Assembly (NCBI GenBank): GCA_003956705.1
Contig: QZCP01000128.1
Coordinates: forward strand, 4,779 to 68,778
Source of the DNA: Brevipalpus yothersi
Lineage: Eukaryota; Arthropoda; Arachnida; Trombidiformes; Tenuipalpidae
DNA length: 64,000 nucleotides
Reading direction: 5' to 3'
Shown here: positions 56,721-64,000 of the stretch, piece after piece
How positions within the stretch are numbered: position 1 is the stretch's first letter
How the letters are laid out: each line of letters begins with the position of its first letter
The notes under the pieces: generated by a model
The model's database searches: none
The model's input: only the letters and a program-made list of their open reading frames with translations
What the model was told of the DNA's origin: nothing
Program-made: the position numbers and the translations under genes

Positions 56721-58721
56721 TTTGTATTAATGAGTATTTTATGATAATCCATGTATTGCCCGAGCAAAAATGAGTTTTCACTTATGCTCCAAATTTCATC
56801 TCTTTTAGATAATTTTAATTGTATAATTCTTATGAATCAAAAATGTTTCATAATCTAAAATGACGATTTAAATTTAAATTTTTATAATAATCTCAATGAT
56901 TTTAACTATTGATTCTGAAAATATTACCAATCAGGTAGTTCGATCTTATGTTTTTCTTCCTACGAGCTGAGAGCATCTCAATGAGAGATCAAACTATCGT
57001 TGTTAAATTTTTTGGGGAATGAATTGAATAGAGCAATTCAAAGGAGAGAGCAAGTCTCTAGATTTGAAGCAAAATTCCGAATTATTATTCATTTTCAACG
57101 AAGATCTCAGTCATTTCTCGCTCCGCTTGTGTTTTCAGATGATATGAGTTAATCATGACTCGATCTCTAGACTTATTTTCGATCGATTATACGAACCAGA
57201 GACTATCATTCAAATCGAAAAATGTAGATAGAAAGATCAAACCTATATTATCAGGCGTACCTGTCACGAAGCTCATCATACTTTTTGGTGAATAATCGAT
57301 AATTTACGAAATCATTGAATTTGTACGATAGATAGAAAAGAAACGAAATCCTTGATGGATAGAAAATTTTCTCATCATTTCAGTGCCTTAAATGTTGATT
57401 CCAATCTCATTGGATTTGATGGTATTCGATAGTAACTATTTTATTTCTATTTTTCATTCACCATGTGTTGCTGTTCAGTGATGGAAGATACCACAAAGTT
57501 TTGAATCAAATATAGAGATATGAGATAAAATTCTGTAAAATATGTTTCAAAATTACATATTACATGAATCTCTCAGCCTTAATGCTGGAGATATGTATAT
57601 CATATTATTGATGAAAAACTGTGATGAAAATATTGACACAGCTCCCAAACAAGCATGAACTCATGATGATATCCTCAACAAAAACATTCAAAATCCCTGA
57701 AAATAACTGAATACATATAGTGGATGTGAATGTGAATGTGAATGATGATTAATTGTCAACGCAATTTATATCCATATGTGAATGAATGTGTTCAATTAAC
57801 AAGTAACTTATGAAAAGTAGATCGAAATGTTACTCAATACAAACTGTCAATCGGTAAAGCTGATATCTTTGTTTCACCGCTTCAAATAATAGCCTCTACA
57901 AAACAATCAACTGTAACCATCAAGTGAATTGTGGAAACAATTAACACACAGACACATGTGTTTCCATTTGATCAACTTCTTTGGCTCGATCGAGTTTATT
58001 TTTTTTTCTGATGAAACATTTAATGATTAGAATTTCTATGTTACCCATCAATTCATCAATTGCTATATATTCATTTTTTCCTGTGTGTCCATGAGCTATC
58101 GATATGGTTCTATGAACGACATTGTGTTTTCATTTGTCGATATTCTATTGACATGAGTGAATCGAAATTTTACGGAAAATTTGAAGCTTTCAATTATGGT
58201 AAGATTTATTCCAACCACAATTGATCTTGAATTATTTCAGATATTCCTTCTATTTGTGAGTGTGATCAATCCAATTATAGTGTCCAAGAAGAAGTGTCCA
58301 ATAATGCCAGTAACAATCAATTGAATTGAATATTTATAAGGAAATTCCAAAAATTCCAAAAATTTCATTCAAGTGATTCATCGTATGATAAGTTTCGTCC
58401 AATACAAACAACACAATAATCAGGTCAAATATACACTATCAATACTTTTCAACTTACTTTGTGTGTGTCAAAATTGTTCTCATTAGCGAAGAAAAGAAGA
58501 TGATATTGATCATCATCGATAATAATGATGATTGTGGCTGCGCAATTGTTTCAACCTACTGATTTCATGTTAAAGAGTTTCCTTGGCTTTTATCGACTAA
58601 TATTACCGATTATTTTTCCCTTTTTCTCCATTCAATAGAGCGTAATAATAATAATAGTTACAATTGTAAACTGTATGATTATGACCGGTGTGGCTATGAT
58701 CAAAAGTGTACCAATATCATC
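56481..58721. other. Intergenic stretch between GT31 copies 4 and 5
   Basis: The first 250 bp resemble the sequence after copy 5. From about 57,245 to 57,950 it resembles the sequence upstream of copy 4. About 500 bp between roughly 57,960 and 58,700 has no counterpart upstream of copy 4. I see no gene or transposon open frame. Confidence 0.6.
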
Positions 58722-60330
58722 ATGCTAAAATCGTTGGGCTTCAATTCGAAAGTGATCATATTCGTATTGTTGGTAATATTTTTGTCCGGCTACATATGGA
58801 TACAAAGGTTGGCCACTTTTCATTCCGAATTTTCCGATATACTCTATTATGGTGTGGCTGATGAAAGTGGACCAATGGGCTCCGATTCGGACAATCGAGA
58901 GATCACATCATCAGTTGATAAATTGGTGGAAACTGTTATGGGTGCTTCATTAGTCAAAATACCAAATTTAAAATCATCTTCATCATCATATCAAAATAAT
59001 AGTGATCATAATCTTACTGTGATAATACAGACATCACTTAGTCACTTTGAGCGACGACAGATAATACGTGATACATGGGGTGGATGGCTACGTGATAATG
59101 GTCAGCAAGTGTTTTTCATTATTGGCTCTTCCAATCAATCAACAGCACCTGAAATTAATCAAAAACTTCGCAAAGAACATCAACTGTATGGTGATATGAT
59201 TGAATATGATTTTGTTGATTCATATCGCAATTTAACACTGAAAACACTGTTGACTCTACGATTTTTCAATGAAAAAATTCTCAAACTTACCACTAAAGGC
59301 AAACAAGTGGAATGGAAACTAAACATTACCTCAACAATACCGGAATCAATTTTACAGCGAACTCAGTATCTACTTAAAACAGATGATGATGTTGTGTATC
59401 ATCCACAGCATCTGCAAAGATGGAGAGATTATGTGCCACAAAAAATAATTGGCACTTCAAATGAGACTCATTATTGGCGAGGATTAATTGTGGGAAATAT
59501 TGCTGCCCATTCACGTCCTTTCCGTGGTAAAGATACCAAGTACGGTGTATCAAAGGAAATGTTTCCAGGAAATTTGTATCCACATTTTGCTAGTGGTACT
59601 GGTTATTTGATGTCCGGAGATGTGGCTCGATCATTATTTATTACCGCCATTTTCGCTAAACGATGCAAATTTCTTCCATTGGAAGATGTCTTCCTAGGAC
59701 TTTGTGCAACTCATGCCGTCAAAATGATCGATCCGTACACCTACAGTAGAGGTATGACTAATTAATATTACCTAATTTCTCTCCAGATTAATTGAAGTTT
59801 TCATCTTTTCTTCTTTAGACGAACTTCTGACTGCTAGATTCTTAAATCATCCTGGTTTCATTGTGGATGAATTGCGTGGGGGCTTCAAATTTTGTAAAAA
59901 TTATACACCATATCTAATAAAGATAAGCCATAATCTCAAACCATCATCGATGAGGGGCATTTGGAAACAATTAAATTCATCTGAAGATGAAATAGAAAGA
60001 AGATGTGGTCATAAGGATATCTCAACAAAAGACTTCAAAACCTATCCATTGCAACACACTTTCAAATTATGATACATTTCTTTGCCCATGGAAATGCATC
60101 TCGCAATCAAGATGAAATTCGTACATGCGTTTGTGTGTTTCCTCTGTTTGTTGTCAAAGTTGCTAATATCTTTCCCACATGATGAATGTCGATATTCATT
60201 TTGGCACTGGGAGTTTCTTTTACACTGTTTCCGATAATTAGATGGAAGATAGATGTTTGATGGAAGAACCAAGTGGCATTGAGCAACAGCAACAAATATT
60301 GAAAATTGATGATTCATCCCATTGTTCCTA
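57245..60330 (+). repeat. Segmental duplication, unit B (around GT31 copy 5)
   Basis: The partner of unit A. The offset between matched positions is about 3.0 kb at the left end and 3.59 kb across the genes. Unit B has therefore gained about 0.5 kb just upstream of the start codon, or unit A has lost it. Boundaries are approximate. Confidence 0.8.
58722..60072 (+). CDS. Beta-1,3-galactosyltransferase-like GT31 enzyme, copy 5 (two exons)
   Basis: The exons are 58722-59751 and 59819-60072, and the spliced product is 427 residues. It has the same plan as copy 4: anchor at about 10-28, a stem with DESGPMGSDSDNREITSS (four residues later than in copy 4), RQIIRDTWGGWL, YDFVDSYRNLTLKTL, DDD at 222-224, ASGTGYLMS and LEDVFLGLC. 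The intron is 67 nt (GTATGA...CTTTAG) in the same phase-1 site, and readthrough meets a stop after three more codons. It differs from copy 4 mainly in the stretch between the DDD region and SGTGY, and throughout exon 2 (NHPGFIVDELRGGFKFCKNY against NHPGFILRDILTRFVLCNYY). It is a tandem duplicate of copy 4, apparently functional. Confidence 0.93.
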
Positions 60331-60858
60331 TTGATAAGTCCATGATGAGAATGTGTAAGCCCAGAGGATTTTTTCATGTTTCAAATCTTGGCCTTTTTAC
60401 TAAGAAAATTTTTCAATTCTAAGAATATTGCTAATTTGATAATTCGATTATACATTTTCTTTATGAAAATTTGAGCTTAAAGATCCTCAAAAAAGAATAA
60501 TAACAAATTTTATCTTTAAATTACGACATTTCATGACGTTGAATTGGCCCTCTGGCTTTTAACAGGAAAAAGGAACAGCTTAAAATGGAATAAATTTCAA
60601 GGAAAGGAATGAATAATCTTCGGTTGAAACCTCAAATACTCTGAATATTTTTTAAGTAATCCGAATAGTCAGATAGCAAGGAATGAATCACAACAATCTT
60701 CATTAGTAATTGATTAGAGAGATTAACTTTTTACTCCCACCTTGATCATATACATCGTACAATGTATCACATTGTAACATTTCTTGATCCACTCTATCAA
60801 AATAGAGATCTTAATAGTAGTCTTATTTGATATACATCCAATTTATTTCGCATCTTCA
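60073..60858. other. Convergent intergenic region GT31-5 / lipase
   Basis: Holds the 3' ends of two converging genes. The first 250 bp are duplicated after copy 4. There is no other feature that I can support. Confidence 0.6.
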
Positions 60859-62649
60859 TCAATCAAAAGCATTCTCATTTATTCTGATTTTCAATCCAGG
60901 TCTCTTCATTGAACCTGGAGCGTTGCTTAATGTTCCCAGAGCTGAATTTCCATGATGCAATTTTTCGGAAACTTTCACAATTATTTTTTTCGTAGGATGT
61001 AAGGTTTCCTCTGTTGTTGTTGGAATTACAGGATCTTCAACCAATGGCTCTGGATCATGGGAATGCTGTTCCTCTTCCCCTATCGGCTCATTCTTTGAGA
61101 CATCTATTTTTTGGCCAAAGTAGCGGTCCATGATCTCGATTATTCTAGCATTAATCAGTCGACCAGCTTCCAGAGCCACAATAAAATCTAGATGAGACCA
61201 GTAAGCATATGGAACTCGATAATCATCCATCAGTTTGACTGAGTGAGAAAGAATTTGATTTAATTCAATTGTATTCTGGCTAGCGGAAGTTATTGTTTAT
61301 ATTACCCTTCATTGCACTGCGAAATATTTGAACTTCCTCTTTCGATGAGAATGTATCATCTTTTGATGAGAACATTGCCAAAGTGGTGGAATTAATTGCA
61401 CCCCAATTGATTTTGGGTGCTCGAAATTGTCGGTATTTGATAAAATTTCCCACAAGTCCTTCATTAAAGTATCGAAGTTCTTTTCGAGTTATCGCTTGAA
61501 TATAGTGACGAGCCACTTTTCTGGAAGTTCCTGATGGAATATATGAAAAATATACTCCAATGCGAGTATTATTGAGCTGAGTAGTGTCCAAACCGCCGAC
61601 TGTTCTCAAAATAAGAGAACACAGATCAGTTCTACCATGATCACTACATGCTGTGGATGCAAATTCGTCTACAATAAAGCTTCGAGTGAATAGCGGTCCA
61701 TCTTGAGATCCCAGTCCACGTTCAATCACATTTTTTGCCAAATATCTGACCGGTGAATTAATATCTTTCACATCGATTATGGGTGCCATGAGAACAACTG
61801 GATTGATCATGTTACTGTACCATGGCCGCTCGGCAAGTAGCCATAGGACATCGGTTGTACCCTGTGAGTGGCCAACATAGCCGATATTTTCTTTTCGAAA
61901 ACAAATTTTACATCATTGAATTTAGTACGTGAGAATTCCAATTCTAAATGATCTTCAGATAGCAATTTCATTTAAATCAGTTGCTTACTTTTTCCTGTTG
62001 TTCGCTGAATATATTCAATGGTAGATGGAAGATCAATTAGAGCCAACTCTTCGAATGAGTATCTCCAAAAATCCGATTCTGTTCGGATAATAAAAAGTAG
62101 TATCAGTATAAATAATACATATGTCACTAAAGATAATTATTTTCGAGGAAAAAATCACAAAACAGTGTTCAAAATTAATCAAAGATCTTCCTCACCTTTG
62201 AAAGGATCGTAAGTTGTATGATTAGTTGAATAGGTATTGCCACGATGATTCAAAAGCCACACATCATAGCCATGGTCAGCCAATGCAAAACCTAAATTTG
62301 ATGATGGCTCTCGGAAAATCTTTATTTCACCGGTATCATAGTCCTTGATGCGTCTCTTAATTGTTCCCCCAAATGGATCGCCCATAAGAAAGACCATTGA
62401 CGAACATACCCATCCATGTGTTAGTAATACAGGCTGTAATGATTGATCCTTCAAATCAGGATGTCGAACACGATGTGTGCCCAATACGTAACCGTCAGGT
62501 GTGATAACATGATGTAACTCTCCAATATAGCCATATTTTTCGATATATTTCAGAGGTGTTAGGCCGAAATCGGGATCTTTCAGTTGAGAAGCACAAATTT
62601 CAATTGAAATCAGAAAAAACAATGTCCAACAAGGAAATGAAAGTTCCAT
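60859..62649 (-). CDS. Acid lipase of the gastric/lysosomal (AB-hydrolase) type, four exons
   Basis: A secreted or lysosomal lipase or cholesteryl-esterase-like enzyme. The exons are 62196-62649, 61989-62078, 61306-61890 and 60859-61238. All junctions are phase 1 with GT-AG ends, and the spliced product is 502 residues. Residues 1-20 are a signal peptide (MELSFPCWTLFFLISIEICA). Family landmarks are LTPLKYIEKYGY, HHVITPDGYVLGTHR, LLTHGW with its oxyanion-hole region (76-81), HGYDVWLLNHRGNTYS (here NHRGN instead of the usual NNRGN), HTTYDPF, GHSQGT with nucleophile Ser190, SKDDTF with the probable catalytic Asp359, and YWSHLDF with His392. The triad is intact. About 85 residues after the usual C-terminus (from about 415) form a Pro/Glu/Thr-rich then basic extension not normal for the family. 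It lies on the opposite strand inside the GT31 array. Natural substrate unknown. Confidence 0.93.
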
Positions 62650-63593
62650 TACTGATGGTCTTAGGCTTCATCCAGAGAGATACTTTATCAAAGGTTTGAC
62701 AGTCCAAAACATTCATAAATTCATTCCAAACGATTGATCATAATTCATAATCGATGAAGAAATCAAAAGTTTGTTCCATAATTTTATGGAAAGTTCTGTG
62801 CGTTCTGGAGGTATCAGCTAATTTGATTAAGTTACCATGACTTATATTGGCACTTTTGAGTTAATTCTTTTTTCAAGCAGATTTCGAAATCATTTCAAAG
62901 ATACATTTTACATTGAATCAAAAGTTACTTATTCAACGACAGGATTATGCATTCATGATACAAACCAAATTCATAGATTCATGGATTCAAACTGTGGAAG
63001 CTATCTTTCAATATCTTTCTTCCTTTTGGTTCAAGATTGATGCGCGGCTACACATCAATCGTATTAGAACTTTTCCAAAGTATATTACTTATAGTGATCG
63101 TGAATTCATGAAAGATTCACAGCCTCCGGACATGTTAGGCAGCGAATTTCAAATGCAATTATATTAGGAGAAAATGATAATCTTCTTCAGAAAGCAAAGT
63201 CCAAACAATCTTCCATCTTAGATCAGATAAGCAATTGGTTTCGTTGAACTCTTTTCCTTAAGCTCATCAACTTTGCTTAATGTGTTCACAATGAGCATTT
63301 CACTTGGTTCAATAGAGTATGAAGATAAAACTCAAGCAGCCAGGCTAAGCCCCTTTTTTATCATTTCGGTAATTTGAAACCCTTGAAACCCTCAAAAGCT
63401 CAATGTCTTGAACAAAAACTCAAGTCTCACCAAGTTTCATTATGGCTCCATAGATTGTTAACTTTCCCAAGTGGATATACATGTGTGTCTTTGTATGTCT
63501 ATGATTATGTCCTCCCAGCATATCGAGTTGTACTCGATGTATTCCTATCCAAAAAGTAATGAAGATTTGTTCTTGTATTTTTAACCACTAATC
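62650..63593. other. Divergent intergenic region lipase / GT31-6
   Basis: About 0.94 kb between two genes that point away from each other, so it holds both promoters. Open frames here (for example 62913-63167) have no family signature. Confidence 0.6.
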
Positions 63594-64000
63594 ATGATCC
63601 AAATTTCGATCAACAAATTGCTACAAATATTATTAATTCTTCCTATTGTAACTTTTTTCGCTCTCCTATGGATCTATGCCAGTGTCAAGGAGGTCCATCA
63701 AAGTGGTACAACATTATCAGTATTCAGTAACAAGAGTGATCAATCAAAAAGTTGGTCCGAAGTTGAGTTGGCAAAGTTTATCTTGAGTGCTCAATTGATT
63801 GTGAAACCAAATATTCATTTTAGTGATGTTGATGAAAATTCTCCATCTTTTAGGACCAAATTAACGGTTTTTGTCACAACTTCGGAAGGTAATCTTGATC
63901 GTAGGAAAGTGATCCGAAAAACATGGGGAAGCTGGTTCCGTAAGAGAGGTCATCAAGTATTCTTTGTGATTGGCAAATCTTCTCAACCCGGTGTTAATAT
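63594..64000 (+). CDS. Beta-1,3-galactosyltransferase-like GT31 enzyme, copy 6 (3' partial, cut by window end)
   Basis: An ATG at 63594-63596, in the same TCATG context as most other copies, opens a frame that runs to the window edge without a stop (135 codons). It starts MIQISINKLLQILLILPIVT and continues with a hydrophobic anchor (about 9-30). A stem follows containing SWSEVELAKFILSAQLIVKP, which parallels QWSSDQLSSLILNTDLIIKP of copy 1 and KWSGDELSSVITQAELIRKP of copy 2. It then has LTVFVTT, RRKVIRKTWGSWF and HQVFFVIG, the first GT31 motifs. The DDD motif would lie beyond the window. By stem and motif it groups with copies 1 and 2 rather than with 4 and 5. Confidence 0.92.
   Translation, partial: MIQISINKLLQILLILPIVTFFALLWIYASVKEVHQSGTTLSVFSNKSDQSKSWSEVELAKFILSAQLIVKPNIHFSDVDENSPSFRTKLTVFVTTSEGNLDRRKVIRKTWGSWFRKRGHQVFFVIGKSSQPGVN

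Noticed and set aside
56481..56730. Open frame after GT31 copy 4 that is similar to sequence after copy 5
   Set aside because: The counterpart after copy 5 is broken by stops in the matching frame. The similarity is explained by the duplicated 3' flank, not by a coding region.
62837..63167. Open frames between the lipase and GT31 copy 6
   Set aside because: I tested by eye for a lipase or GT31 fragment; no motif of either family is present.
1..64000. tRNA, rRNA or transposon genes
   Set aside because: No cloverleaf-like A/B box pair, rRNA-like segment, reverse transcriptase or transposase motif was recognised by reading. A tRNAscan-type and repeat-library search would be needed to exclude them.

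Overview
The window is eukaryotic nuclear DNA, most likely from an arachnid and, as a best guess, an acariform (astigmatid-type) mite. The reasons are AT-rich sequence, GT-AG introns of 66-135 nt in most genes, abundant CT/GA microsatellites, and His- and Asn-homopolymer runs in coding sequence. Every gene call is of a metazoan or metazoan-compatible type. The species assignment is inference. There is no bacterial operon structure, no CRISPR array, no recognisable rRNA or tRNA gene, and no transposon coding sequence that I could see.

Region 1 (1-38,666, + strand) is one very large gene for a metabotropic glutamate receptor (class C GPCR). Eight exons are visible (1280-1544, 3133-3383, 5600-6045, 11932-12067, 27917-28841, 31269-31525, 37304-37888, 38353-38666). 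All of them join in phase. They encode the second half of the Venus-flytrap ligand domain, the cysteine-rich domain, seven membrane helices and a cytoplasmic tail of about 425 residues. The 5' exons lie outside the window. Introns reach 15.8 kb and hold CT/GA microsatellites, one of which flanks a 359-base assembly gap (17,920-18,278).

Region 2 (38.7-46 kb) holds two minus-strand genes. One is an intronless secreted glycoside hydrolase of family GH30. The other is the two-exon U2 snRNP splicing factor SF3B2.

Region 3 (47.1-64.0 kb) is a head-to-tail array of six beta-1,3-galactosyltransferase-like (GT31) type II membrane enzymes on the + strand. The sixth is cut by the window end. The array is interrupted by one four-exon acid-lipase gene on the - strand. 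Copies 2-5 share a single phase-1 intron at the same place, whereas copy 1 has lost it or never had it. Copies 4 and 5 come from a recent segmental duplication and have a mosaic pattern: near-identical nucleotide-sugar-binding cores and divergent presumed acceptor-side segments. This array is the most distinctive feature of the window. It looks like a local, still-active expansion of Golgi glycan-extending enzymes.
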